A stretch of 64,000 nucleotides of DNA from Segatella hominis (GTDB lineage Bacteria > Bacteroidota > Bacteroidia > Bacteroidales > Bacteroidaceae): positions 62,001-126,000 of the forward strand of contig NZ_SGVY01000005.1 of NCBI RefSeq assembly GCF_004535825.1, written 5' to 3'. The notes below the pieces were generated by a model. It did no database searches. It was not told the DNA's origin and saw nothing but the letters and a program-made list of their open reading frames with translations. A program made the position numbers and the translations under genes. Below are positions 45,871 through 53,600 of this stretch, one piece after another; position 1 is the stretch's first letter; each line of letters begins with the position of its first letter.

Positions 45871-47355
45871 ATGCAAACAATTATCAAAATAGAAAATGGC
45901 GTAACGCGTATGCCAGAATGGCGTATGGCTGAGCCTGTCAATTTTGAGGCTTGTGAAGGTGAACATATTGCCATCGTAGGTCCTAATGGAGGTGGAAAAT
46001 CTATGTTTGTGGATATGATAGTGGGTCGCCATCCTCTGGTAATGCATGATCCATATTATGATTTCTCACCGAGCAACAAGCCGATGGTGAGTGATAATAT
46101 TAAATATATTACTTTCCGAGATACCTATGGCGGTGATAATGACCGCACTTATTTCTTGCAGCAGCGCTGGAACCAATTGGAGATAGATGAGTCCACTCCT
46201 ATTGTCAGAGACAAACTGGAGGAAGCTTATCAGATGGCTGGAGAGGATACGCCAGAGCGACGTGCCCTGCAAAAGCACATTTATGAACTCTTCCACATGG
46301 AGCATTTGCTCGACAAATATACGATACTTTTGTCCAGTGGAGAGTTGAGAAAATTCAAGCTGGCTTCTACCCTCTTCGCAGAACCACGCGTGCTGATCAT
46401 GGATAATCCGTTTATCGGACTTGATGCAGATACCCGTGATCAGTTGAAAGAGCTTCTGAAAACACTCTCTTCGGAACGTGCGCTGCAAATCATTCTGGTC
46501 TTGAGCAAGAGCGATGATATTCCTGATTTCATCACACATGTTGTGGAAGTGAAAGATATGAAAGTTTTGCCAAAGGTGACCAAAGAGGAATATTTGAAGA
46601 TGAGACAGCCCGTTCCTGATCACATCTTAAGTTCTGAATTGGAGCAGGCCATTGTGGATTTACCATATAGTGAGCGCGAATATCACAATGAGGAGGTTGT
46701 CAAGATGAATAAGGTTCGCATCCAATATGGTGAACGCATTATTCTGAAGGATTTGGACTGGACTGTTCTGAATGGAGAAAAATGGGCATTGAGCGGACAG
46801 AACGGAGCCGGAAAATCTACCCTCTTGAGTTTGGTTTGTGCTGATAATCCGCAGAGTTACGCTTGTGATATTGCCCTCTTTGGTAATCCACGTGGAAGCG
46901 GTGAAAGCATCTGGGACATTAAGATGCATATAGGTTATGTTTCTCCGGAACTGCATCGCTCCTATCAGCGAGATCTTCCTGCCATCCGTATCGTAGCAAG
47001 TGGCTTGATGGATTCAGTAGGACTTTATGTCAAACCTAAGGATGAGGATTTGGATATCTGCCGTTTCTGGATGAAGGTCTTTGGATTGGAAGGAAAGGAA
47101 GAAGCAGGTTTTCTCAAACTCTCCAGCGGTGAGCAGCGTCTGGTCTTGCTGGCTCGTGCATTCGTGAAGGATCCTGAACTTCTTATCCTTGATGAGCCAC
47201 TTCATGGTCTTGACAATGTGAATCGTCGGCTGGTGAAAGATGTCATCGAGGCGTTCTGCAAGCGAAAGAACAAGACCATGATTATGGTGACCCATTATAA
47301 GGAAGAATTGCCTGCTTGTATTGATCACAGCATCTTCTTGATTCGTCATGCCTGA
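45871..47355 (+). CDS. Double ABC ATPase, ModF/PhrA-like
   Basis: The 494 residues consist of two fused ABC domains without membrane helices. Domain 1 has Walker A GPNGGGKS (near 37-44), signature LSSGELRKFKLA and Walker B VLIMDNPFIGLD, where the catalytic glutamate is replaced by asparagine. Domain 2 has GQNGAGKST, LSSGEQRLVLLA and LLILDEPLHGLD with the glutamate intact. Length and domain layout match ModF (PhrA) of E. coli, linked to molybdate genes there, but no mod genes are near. It begins 24 bases after ruvC. A role in translation like ABC-F proteins is less likely because the inter-domain linker motif is not evident. Confidence 0.75.
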   Translation: MQTIIKIENGVTRMPEWRMAEPVNFEACEGEHIAIVGPNGGGKSMFVDMIVGRHPLVMHDPYYDFSPSNKPMVSDNIKYITFRDTYGGDNDRTYFLQQRWNQLEIDESTPIVRDKLEEAYQMAGEDTPERRALQKHIYELFHMEHLLDKYTILLSSGELRKFKLASTLFAEPRVLIMDNPFIGLDADTRDQLKELLKTLSSERALQIILVLSKSDDIPDFITHVVEVKDMKVLPKVTKEEYLKMRQPVPDHILSSELEQAIVDLPYSEREYHNEEVVKMNKVRIQYGERIILKDLDWTVLNGEKWALSGQNGAGKSTLLSLVCADNPQSYACDIALFGNPRGSGESIWDIKMHIGYVSPELHRSYQRDLPAIRIVASGLMDSVGLYVKPKDEDLDICRFWMKVFGLEGKEEAGFLKLSSGEQRLVLLARAFVKDPELLILDEPLHGLDNVNRRLVKDVIEAFCKRKNKTMIMVTHYKEELPACIDHSIFLIRHA

Positions 47356-47443
47356 TCATAGTGAAAGTCTTTGACACTTTTTGTGAAAGGGTTTTGATAT
47401 GGATTTAAAAGGTCTTTAATATTAATTTTTTAAATAGGAAAAA

Positions 47444-47956
47444 ATGAAAAGGATGATCATAGCAATGGCGCTCATGGCGCTCACGTTTGCACCGGCTTCG
47501 GCACAGGATGTGCTCAATGAAATCGTGAAGACATCGCTTGCTACTGTTAATGATACTACCAAAAGTCTCGAAGTACGCAAGACTGCCGTTTTCAAGTATG
47601 ATGCCATGACCTATCTTCGTTCCAAATTATTGCAACCTGCAGATTTGCTTGGCAAGAATGTGGATTTGAAGAAGGTGAATAGCACCATTCAGGTACTCAA
47701 TGAACAGGCTCTGGCCATGAATCAATATGTCACTCTCTATCAGAAGCGTTTTTCTGAGGCCAAAAAGAAGAACAGAGATGTTGTCACAAACTTGTTCAAG
47801 CAGGCTACTCGCAATCATAAGTTGTTCAATGATACTGATACAGAGGTGACCTTGGCTTATTATGACCGTAAGGACTACCCTATCCAGTTCTGTATAGATT
47901 GCGATTGGGTCAAGACCTTGGCCTTCATCCGTACCATCGATTGGAGTGGTATTTAA
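47444..47956 (+). CDS. Exported helical protein, unknown function
   Basis: The protein has 170 residues with a clear signal peptide (MKRMIIAMALMALTFAPASA, cleavage at about 20). The mature part is mainly helical and charged, with a late FCIDCDW motif containing two cysteines that could form a disulfide. I do not recognise a family. It stands alone 88 bases after the ModF-like gene and is followed by two copies of the CACCTTAT motif. Confidence 0.65.
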   Translation: MKRMIIAMALMALTFAPASAQDVLNEIVKTSLATVNDTTKSLEVRKTAVFKYDAMTYLRSKLLQPADLLGKNVDLKKVNSTIQVLNEQALAMNQYVTLYQKRFSEAKKKNRDVVTNLFKQATRNHKLFNDTDTEVTLAYYDRKDYPIQFCIDCDWVKTLAFIRTIDWSGI

Positions 47957-47971
47957 ATGGTATAGAAGCGG

Positions 47972-47989
47972 TACACCTTATATAATATA
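47972..47989 (+). repeat. 18-bp recurrent intergenic motif, variant copy
   Basis: TACACCTTATATAATATA, a two-base-shifted variant lying 35 bases before an exact copy. Confidence 0.5.
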
Positions 47990-48006
47990 TGGAATATTTG
48001 TGAAGG

Positions 48007-48024
48007 TACACCTTATTATATATA
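48007..48024 (+). repeat. 18-bp recurrent intergenic motif, copy 3
   Basis: TACACCTTATTATATATA, identical to the copies at 276-293 (reverse strand) and 3161-3178. Confidence 0.6.
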
Positions 48025-48076
48025 TAGAATGATGAAAAATATCTCATAAAATTTGCATATTAAAAAATAAGTAATT

Positions 48077-48084
48077 ACTTTTGC
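48077..48084 (+). promoter_or_regulatory. -7 promoter element of the acidic-protein unit
   Basis: TACTTTTG. It lies across the TTG that begins the longest open frame, so the true start must be downstream. Confidence 0.6.
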
Positions 48085-48101
48085 AAAATAAAAGAGAATT
48101 T

Positions 48102-48926
48102 ATGATGAAAAAGGAAAAAAATATGAGTCTCAAGACCTTGACCAAGTCAAGTGTTTGGGAAATACAGGAGAACGATGTGTTCCGTCTCTGGGAAGCTGCT
48201 GAGAAGGATACTGATTTGAAAGATAATCAGCGCCGCTATGTGGATGTCATCCGTAGTGCCTTCGAAATAGAGGAAATCAAAATCGATAAGCCTATCGTAA
48301 TTGATAAATATATCCAGAGAGGTTTTAAAATCGGAAACTTCCGTATCGATGATATGAATGTAAAGTATGCTATCAAGAAGCGTCCAATTCTTCGTGTTAC
48401 CGATTTGACTTATGAGAATATCCGTCACATAAGTGCTACAAAACTCATCGAAGTGTTGGAACGTAACTTTGGTGGTGGCTGGGAATCTCTCCCACAGAGT
48501 ATCCAAGATATCATCCAGAGTGGTTTTGATATCAGCACAACTACCCTCCCTAAGGATCGTCTTCACAAGCCAGGTGGTCTCTACGAGAAGAAAATAGATG
48601 ATGGCTTCGAAGTGCTGGAAATTCCTAAGGGAACCTGGACCGAGGCTATTTTTGCCAAGGCGAAACCTCAGGTTGAGAAAGTACGCATGAAGTTTGCCGA
48701 TGATGATGAATTGGATCGCGAAGACGAACTTCGTGCTCGTGCAGAAGAAGATGACGACGATGAGGATGCACCAGAGATTGAGGATCATTACAATGATATC
48801 GATGAAGATGATGATGCTTTCGATGATGACAAACTGACAGAGGAAAGTTATCGTACTACATTTGAGGATCCTGAAAATTTAGGTCTTGATGATGCTAATG
48901 ATGTCGCAGACGATGAAGATTATTAA
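48102..48926 (+). CDS. Acidic-tailed protein, unknown function
   Basis: The protein has 274 residues from the ATG at 48102; ATGs at 48105 and 48123 are alternatives, the last with an AAGGA site 7 bases upstream. The N-terminal ~195 residues look globular (SSVWEIQENDVFRLWEAAE, VDVIRSAFEIEEIKID). From about residue 195 the protein is very acidic and disordered, with runs of D and E to the end. No membrane segment, signal or motif I recognise. The tail suggests binding to a basic partner or nucleic-acid mimicry, which is speculation. The two small membrane genes follow at 13 and 5 bases, forming an operon. Confidence 0.7.
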   Translation: MMKKEKNMSLKTLTKSSVWEIQENDVFRLWEAAEKDTDLKDNQRRYVDVIRSAFEIEEIKIDKPIVIDKYIQRGFKIGNFRIDDMNVKYAIKKRPILRVTDLTYENIRHISATKLIEVLERNFGGGWESLPQSIQDIIQSGFDISTTTLPKDRLHKPGGLYEKKIDDGFEVLEIPKGTWTEAIFAKAKPQVEKVRMKFADDDELDREDELRARAEEDDDDEDAPEIEDHYNDIDEDDDAFDDDKLTEESYRTTFEDPENLGLDDANDVADDEDY

Positions 48927-48939
48927 AAAATAAAATAAA

Positions 48940-49161
48940 ATGAATGCATTAATTGGTTTAATAGCTTTAGTTGTTGTAGCCCTTGTCGGATGGGCTATTG
49001 CTGAGTTTAAGTATAAGGCTTTCACTTTCACTCGTTCTGAAAAGGATATTGAGGAAGAGAAGGAATTGGAAGAAATGAAGCGTGCTGATGGTTTCAAGGA
49101 GATGAACATCCGCGACATCATGCGCAAGAATTCTACAAACGGTTATAATGCCGTAGGTTAA
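48940..49161 (+). CDS. Small single-helix membrane protein
   Basis: The 73 residues form one N-terminal membrane helix (about 3-21, ALIGLIALVVVALVGWAIA), then a highly charged helix (EKDIEEEKELEEMKR) and a short tail. The topology suggests an inner-membrane anchor with a cytoplasmic helix. Unknown family. It starts 13 bases after the acidic protein gene and ends 5 bases before the next. Confidence 0.65.
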   Translation: MNALIGLIALVVVALVGWAIAEFKYKAFTFTRSEKDIEEEKELEEMKRADGFKEMNIRDIMRKNSTNGYNAVG

Positions 49162-49166
49162 TCTTT

Positions 49167-49355
49167 ATGGTATTTCAATACATCATAATAGGAATAGTAA
49201 TAGTGGCATGCCTTGTGTATGCCACTATTATTATATGGAAAAATGGCAAATCTCAGCTGAAATGTGACGATTATAAGTGCGCTGGATGCCCTTTTTTCGA
49301 GAAATGTGAAAAAAAACAAGAAAAAGTTGGGAAAAAATTTGGTGGAACCAAATAA
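49167..49355 (+). CDS. FeoB-associated Cys-rich membrane protein-like
   Basis: The protein has 62 residues. One membrane helix (about 4-24) is followed by a cysteine cluster CDDYKCAGCPFFEKC (about 33-47) and a lysine-rich tail. This matches the layout of the FeoB-associated Cys-rich membrane protein family. No feoA or feoB gene is present in the window, so the link to iron uptake is only by family. It is the last gene of the unit starting at 48102, and the tRNA-Cys gene follows 51 bases later. Confidence 0.65.
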   Translation: MVFQYIIIGIVIVACLVYATIIIWKNGKSQLKCDDYKCAGCPFFEKCEKKQEKVGKKFGGTK

Positions 49356-49361
49356 AAGTAG

Positions 49362-49369
49362 TACCTTTG
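49362..49369 (+). promoter_or_regulatory. -7 promoter element for tRNA-Cys
   Basis: TACCTTTG followed by CAACCGC, 37 bases upstream of the tRNA 5' end. Confidence 0.65.
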
Positions 49370-49406
49370 CAACCGCAAATGAGAAATACAATATCTCAAT
49401 CTACAA

Positions 49407-49477
49407 GGTGTCTTAACCGAGCGGTTAGGTAACGGTCTGCAAAACCGTGTAGAGCGGTTCGACTCCGCTAGACACCT
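49407..49477 (+). tRNA. tRNA-Cys (anticodon GCA)
   Basis: Acceptor GGTGTCT/AGACACC, anticodon stem ACGGT/ACCGT with loop CTGCAAA, T-arm AGCGG/CCGCT with TTCGACT, discriminator T as required for Cys. CCA is not encoded. A terminator follows. Confidence 0.96.
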
Positions 49478-49491
49478 CGAAAAATCAAGAG

Positions 49492-49525
49492 GATGTGTCA
49501 TAAGTTTATGACACATCTTTTTTTT
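49492..49525 (+). terminator. Rho-independent terminator after tRNA-Cys
   Basis: GATGTGTCATAA pairs with TTATGACACATC with a 2-base loop, followed by eight T. Confidence 0.9.
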
Positions 49526-49564
49526 GTTCATCATTAGCCAAATCTCTATTGACATAAAAAATCC

Positions 49565-49591
49565 CACAGATTTCACAGATTACACAGATTT
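49565..49591. repeat. 9-bp tandem repeat (CACAGATTW)
   Basis: Three units, CACAGATTT, CACAGATTA and CACAGATTT, head to tail in the gap between the tRNA-Cys terminator and the reverse-strand AAA-CYTH gene. Confidence 0.75.
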
Positions 49592-49651
49592 ATTTGGGGT
49601 TCAAAAAAATGTGTCAATCTCTGAATTCCGTGGGTAATTGATGAAATGCTT

Positions 49652-50752
49652 TTATTTTTTCAAGGCAATATTATAATTGTAGTATTTAGTATTACCCGTG
49701 ATGTCTTCTACAACTTGAATGAATGGCGGAAATTTCACGCTCTCTTGTTTTGCAATACCCTTAGTTTCAAGTATCATCAGATCATTGATAGGAGATTCGA
49801 AGGAATCCAATTCAAAATACTGACCTTTCCAGATAAAACTCTTGCGGTGCTTCTTGATGGTTTGGCGGTAAGGATCCGCCTGCTGGAGAAGCGACTCATA
49901 AAGATTACTGCTTATCTGGCGTTCTGTTTCAATCTGTTCAGTGTCAGATATTCTCTTCTTGGTAGTATGTACAAATACTTCCTTTTCTTCAAAGCGGCGC
50001 TTGCGCAAACGAATTTCGCAATTAGGTTCACCAGCCAAGTATGTCTGTACAATATCGCTGTCAATACTATTTGGCACATTGCCAGTCAATTTGACAATAT
50101 ACTTTCGTTCCTCCTCTATTGGCTGAGGAATTCCCAGTACATTAGAAATCTCTTTGAGCACGCGATTCAGCTTGTTGTCAAAGTCTTCATGATTGTTGAT
50201 CACTCTCAGATGTGGATGACCCGTCCATGCTTCAATGACACGCTTGTCCAGTTCGCGGGCAATTTGAAGTCCCTTTTCGTCAGCCTTTTCCAGGCGCTGG
50301 GCATTATTGCTTGTTGTATAGAATTGCTCAGCCCCATCCGCAGCAGAAACCAAGTGAAGTATGGCATCATATCTCTCGTCTCTGAGTTGAGTCTGCGTAT
50401 AGCCTACTTCTCCGATAATATCTTGCCATTGTTGCGGTGAAAGATAAGCCGAGATGTCCATTACTCCCCTATCGCAGACGATGAGAACAGGTTGTTCGAG
50501 TGTCTGTGCCATTTTGTAAAAACTGTCTTCGAGATGCAGTTGGGTCAGGAGTGTAGCTTTCTCTCCAACGTAGAAGAAATCTTTGTTGGATGTCAAATAA
50601 TTCATACCTGCCTGCGTAAACATCGTAGGCACCTCAGGGATCGTGAAAACCTTGTATCCCAGGCTGGAGAAATGCTCAATAACTTTCACCAGTGCAGTAG
50701 TCTTACCGGCACATGGTCCACCGGTAAGCACGATTTTCTTAATAGTATTCAT
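49652..50752 (-). CDS. AAA-family P-loop NTPase fused to a CYTH-like domain (TTD14-like)
   Basis: The protein has 366 residues. The N-terminal half has Walker A GGPCAGKT (11-18), TIPEVPTMF and VLIVCDRGVMD, resembling the AAA_28/NadR-type NTPase group. The C-terminal half (about 215-366) starts with the EERKYIVKL (EKEVKxxL-like) strand and has EIRLRKR, TTKKRI and a late DSF...LETK, consistent with a CYTH triphosphate tunnel fold. The same two-domain order is known in eukaryotic TTD14. The role in bacteria is unknown; nucleotide or inorganic triphosphate handling is the obvious guess. It has its own divergent promoter facing trxB. Confidence 0.72.
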   Translation of the reverse strand: MNTIKKIVLTGGPCAGKTTALVKVIEHFSSLGYKVFTIPEVPTMFTQAGMNYLTSNKDFFYVGEKATLLTQLHLEDSFYKMAQTLEQPVLIVCDRGVMDISAYLSPQQWQDIIGEVGYTQTQLRDERYDAILHLVSAADGAEQFYTTSNNAQRLEKADEKGLQIARELDKRVIEAWTGHPHLRVINNHEDFDNKLNRVLKEISNVLGIPQPIEEERKYIVKLTGNVPNSIDSDIVQTYLAGEPNCEIRLRKRRFEEKEVFVHTTKKRISDTEQIETERQISSNLYESLLQQADPYRQTIKKHRKSFIWKGQYFELDSFESPINDLMILETKGIAKQESVKFPPFIQVVEDITGNTKYYNYNIALKK

Positions 50753-50780
50753 TTCGTATTTATTTTCTTTATTTTGTTTG

Positions 50781-50788
50781 CAAAGTTA
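50781..50788 (-). promoter_or_regulatory. -7 promoter element for the AAA-CYTH gene
   Basis: The reverse strand reads TAACTTTG, then CAAACAA, 28 bases upstream of the ATG. Confidence 0.6.
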
Positions 50789-50883
50789 GTAAAAAATATC
50801 TGGATTATATCCAAATTTCGCATAATATTAGTATAAAGTATAAAAAAGAAAGGGAAATATTTTGCAGTTCATTTGAATTGCCG

Positions 50884-50891
50884 TATCTTTG
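50884..50891 (+). promoter_or_regulatory. -7 promoter element for trxB
   Basis: TATCTTTG followed by CATAAA, 21 bases upstream of the ATG at 50913. It includes the TTG of the longer open frame. Confidence 0.65.
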
Positions 50892-50912
50892 CATAAAATA
50901 AATATAAAAACT

Positions 50913-51845
50913 ATGGAACAAGTTAAGACTTTGATTATTGGAAGTGGTCCTGCTGGATATACAGCAGCCATATATGCAGGAAGAGCTGATTTGAAACCCG
51001 TTCTTTATTCAGGTATTCAGCCAGGTGGCCAGTTGACCACCACCACAATCGTAGAGAATTTCCCAGGCTATCCTAATGGTGTGGATGGCAACCAGATGAT
51101 GATGGACTTGAAGGAACAGGCCTCTCGTTTTGGTGCCGATATCCGTGATGGCAGTATTTCTAAGGTAGATTTCAGTAAGCGCCCTTACCATATTGTTGAC
51201 GAGCGTGGAAATGAAATCCTTGCTGATACAGTCATTATCGCTACTGGTGCTTCAGCCAAATATTTAGGTTTGGCTGATGAGGAAAAATATCGCGGACAAG
51301 GTGTTTCTGCTTGTGCCACCTGTGATGGTTTCTTCTATCGTAAGCGTACTGTAGCTGTAGTTGGTGGTGGAGATACTGCCTGCGAAGAGGCCATGTATCT
51401 TGCCGGACTGGCTAAGAAAGTCTATATGATTGTAAGAAAACCTTATCTTAGAGCCGCTGAGATTATGCAGCAGCGCGTGAAGGAGAAAGAGAACATCGAG
51501 ATTCTTTTTGAAACAAATACATTAGGACTCTTTGGTGAAAATGGTGTAGAAGGCGCTCACCTTGTGAAGCGCAAGGGCGAAAGTGATGAGGAAGAATTTG
51601 ATATTGCCATTGATGGTTTCTTCCTGGCAATCGGTCATAAGCCTAATACAGAGTTGTTTAAGGACTACATCGACTTGGATGAGCAGGGATTTATCAAGGT
51701 TGTTCCTGGCACTACGAGCACGAATGTACCTGGTGTTTTTGCAGCAGGTGATGTGGCAGACCCAGTTTATCGTCAGGGAATTGTTGCAGCAGGTTCTGGC
51801 GCAAAGGCAGCCATTGAGGCAGACCGATATTTACAACAGCTTTAA
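50913..51845 (+). CDS. trxB: Thioredoxin reductase
   Basis: NADPH-dependent flavoprotein that reduces thioredoxin. The 310 residues from the ATG at 50913 show the FAD loop GSGPAGYTAA (10-19), the redox pair C134-A-T-C137, the NADPH loop GGGDTACEEA (151-160) and the C-terminal FAD motif VFAAGDVAD. The start is set by the promoter at 50884-50891, whose TTG would otherwise be read as an earlier start. An unknown gene begins 13 bases after the stop and is likely cotranscribed. Confidence 0.95.
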   Translation: MEQVKTLIIGSGPAGYTAAIYAGRADLKPVLYSGIQPGGQLTTTTIVENFPGYPNGVDGNQMMMDLKEQASRFGADIRDGSISKVDFSKRPYHIVDERGNEILADTVIIATGASAKYLGLADEEKYRGQGVSACATCDGFFYRKRTVAVVGGGDTACEEAMYLAGLAKKVYMIVRKPYLRAAEIMQQRVKEKENIEILFETNTLGLFGENGVEGAHLVKRKGESDEEEFDIAIDGFFLAIGHKPNTELFKDYIDLDEQGFIKVVPGTTSTNVPGVFAAGDVADPVYRQGIVAAGSGAKAAIEADRYLQQL

Positions 51846-51858
51846 TCGGAAGATTGTC

Positions 51859-52404
51859 ATGATAATTGATAAGAATACAAATTTCGAGGAAATCTTCAAG
51901 CGTGATCTTCACCAGTATTTATGTTCTATTAATCGAGTAGATGAACATTTGCCAGAAGCTCCAGATTTGGAAGAACTCTGGGCAAAGATTGGTGAAAACT
52001 ATTTGCCAGATGCAATGAAGGAATTTACAAAATATCCTACCGTATCACTCGGTTGGATTATGTTTGTAGGAATGGCAATGGCTAAATATTGGGATGTAGA
52101 TTGGGAGTTGTATAGTAAGGTAGAGAATCATTATGAATACTTGAAAAATAGTATTGATTTTGATCACATGGATGATTACATCTGTGAGAAAATACTTCTT
52201 TTGGATGAGGAATCTCATCAGAATATGAATCGTGTGGTGGCAGAATGTGCTTCCCGTACATTGAATCAATTGGCTCATATGGGAATAGAACCAGGTACAG
52301 AGACTGCATTTAGAGCTTTTATCGCTGCATTGCATCAGATGTATTTGATGGGAATTGCCATTGAATTGAAAGCATTAGGCTATCATATGACTCAGCTGTC
52401 ATGA
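51859..52404 (+). CDS. Unknown 181-residue protein downstream of trxB
   Basis: Starting at the ATG at 51859, 13 bases after trxB, the protein is 181 residues, soluble, helical and acidic (MIIDKNTNFEEIFKRDLHQY at the start). There is no signal peptide. A moderately hydrophobic segment with WIMFVGMAMAKYW lies near 72-84, and the C-terminal half is alanine/leucine-rich. Four cysteines are present but not in a CxxC motif. I do not recognise the family. The upstream open frame from 51583 overlaps trxB and is not used. Position suggests a link to thiol redox control, without direct evidence. Confidence 0.7.
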   Translation: MIIDKNTNFEEIFKRDLHQYLCSINRVDEHLPEAPDLEELWAKIGENYLPDAMKEFTKYPTVSLGWIMFVGMAMAKYWDVDWELYSKVENHYEYLKNSIDFDHMDDYICEKILLLDEESHQNMNRVVAECASRTLNQLAHMGIEPGTETAFRAFIAALHQMYLMGIAIELKALGYHMTQLS

Positions 52405-52479
52405 GATGATCATTATAACGAAATTCCGATCAGAAAAAAATATAAGCTGCATTGCAGTAAAACAAAAATGATATTGCTT

Positions 52480-53430
52480 ATGGAGGGAAATTATATTCGT
52501 TTTGATTGGGCGATGAAACGCCTGCTTCGTAATAAGGCTAATTTTGTGGTCTTGGAGGGATTTTTGGCATCACTGATAGGCAAAAAGTTCAAGATAGAAC
52601 GCTTCCTCGAAAGCGAAGGCAACCAAAGTGATGAAGAAGACAAATACAATCGTGTAGATATCCTCGCTGAAAGCGAGGAGGGAGAACTCTGCATTATTGA
52701 AGTACAGAATAGTCGTGAATTGTCATATTTCCACCGTATGTTATATGGCGTTTCCAAGACTATCACAGAATATATCGGTTTAGGAAAACCTTATGAAGAA
52801 GTGCGAAAGGTTTACTCCATCAATATTGTTTATTTCGAATTGGGTCAGGGTAAGGATTATGTTTACCACGGCAAGACAGAATTTGTGGGTATTCATCAGC
52901 CTCATGATACCTTGAAACTATCCGTCAGACAAAATGAAAAATTCTTCGGTAACAAAGAATATGATATTTTGAAGCGTAAGGCTGCAGGTGATATCTTCCC
53001 TGAGTATTATGTGCTCCGTGTGAATGATTTCGATCAGGTAGCTACCACTCCATTAGATGAGTGGATAGAATTTCTGAAGACTGGTAATATCAGTGCCAAG
53101 GCAAAGGCTGCTGGTCTTGCTGAGGCCCGTGAGTGCTTACGTGTCGATTCGCTCTCTGAAAAAGACAAAAAGGCTTATTATCGCCACATGGAGTCAATAA
53201 GGCACATGAAGAGCCTCTTCGAAACTAGCCGTGATGAAGGCTATCAGGAGGGAAAAGATGAAGGACTTGCGGCGGGCAGAGCAGAAGGCATTGCAGAAGG
53301 CAGAGCAGAAGGCAGAGCAGAATGTTCTTTAGAAATTGCTAATCAGTTGAAAGCTATGGGCTTATCACCAGAGCAGATAGCCCAAGCCACTCATCTCCCT
53401 ATAGAAGAAATATCAAAACTCTTTAAATAA
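52480..53430 (+). CDS. Rpn/PD-(D/E)XK nuclease-family transposase-like protein
   Basis: The 316 residues match the Rpn family (recombination-promoting nuclease, PDDEXK_2 type): FDWAMKRLLRNKANFVVLEGFL near the start, then the nuclease core RVDILAESEEGELCIIEVQN (D and E-x-Q) and RMLYGVSK. The C-terminal part (about 250-285) is a repeat of A-E-G-R/I units encoded by 12-bp DNA repeats. It ends in a short helix LSPEQIAQATHLPIEEI like other family members. An in-frame ATG 12 bases upstream (52468) is possible; MEGNYIRFDW is the usual family start. It is followed by a perfect terminator. The protein is typical of mobile or rapidly varying families. Confidence 0.82.
   Translation: MEGNYIRFDWAMKRLLRNKANFVVLEGFLASLIGKKFKIERFLESEGNQSDEEDKYNRVDILAESEEGELCIIEVQNSRELSYFHRMLYGVSKTITEYIGLGKPYEEVRKVYSINIVYFELGQGKDYVYHGKTEFVGIHQPHDTLKLSVRQNEKFFGNKEYDILKRKAAGDIFPEYYVLRVNDFDQVATTPLDEWIEFLKTGNISAKAKAAGLAEARECLRVDSLSEKDKKAYYRHMESIRHMKSLFETSRDEGYQEGKDEGLAAGRAEGIAEGRAEGRAECSLEIANQLKAMGLSPEQIAQATHLPIEEISKLFK
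53278..53331 (+). repeat. 12-bp coding repeats in the Rpn-family gene
   Basis: Units based on GCAGAAGGCAGA repeat head to tail and encode Gly-Arg-Ala-Glu/Ala-Glu-Gly-Ile. As 12-bp multiples they change length without shifting the frame. Confidence 0.75.
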
Positions 53431-53438
53431 TAACATTT

Positions 53439-53481
53439 AAAGCACGGCTAAGGTATCATAATCTTCCTTAGCCGTGCTTTT
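53439..53481 (+). terminator. Rho-independent terminator after the Rpn-family gene
   Basis: AAAGCACGGCTAAGG pairs with CCTTAGCCGTGCTTT with a 12-base loop, followed by T's. Confidence 0.9.
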
Positions 53482-53513
53482 CATATATTCCATCTTCTAT
53501 GCTTTAGGACTTT

Positions 53514-53600
53514 TTATGTCAGTACCTTCTTTACGTCGAAGCAAGGACAGATCTTGGCGGAAAACTCGTTGTTGCCGTGGATGGTGTTTCGAAAAAGAAA
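53514..53600 (-). pseudogene. Relic of an N-acetylmuramoyl-L-alanine amidase C-terminus
   Basis: On the reverse strand, ending at a TAA (53514-53516), the frame reads TIHGNNEFSAKICPCFDVKK then VLT. This matches the C-terminal CPCFDV motif of T7-lysozyme-like amidases common in Bacteroidota. No start or N-terminal domain exists upstream, so it is a remnant of about 29 codons. The upstream limit is approximate. Confidence 0.6.

Noticed and set aside
51583-51858. Upstream extension of the 181-residue gene
   Set aside because: It overlaps trxB in another frame. The ATG at 51859, 13 bases after trxB, is the sensible start.
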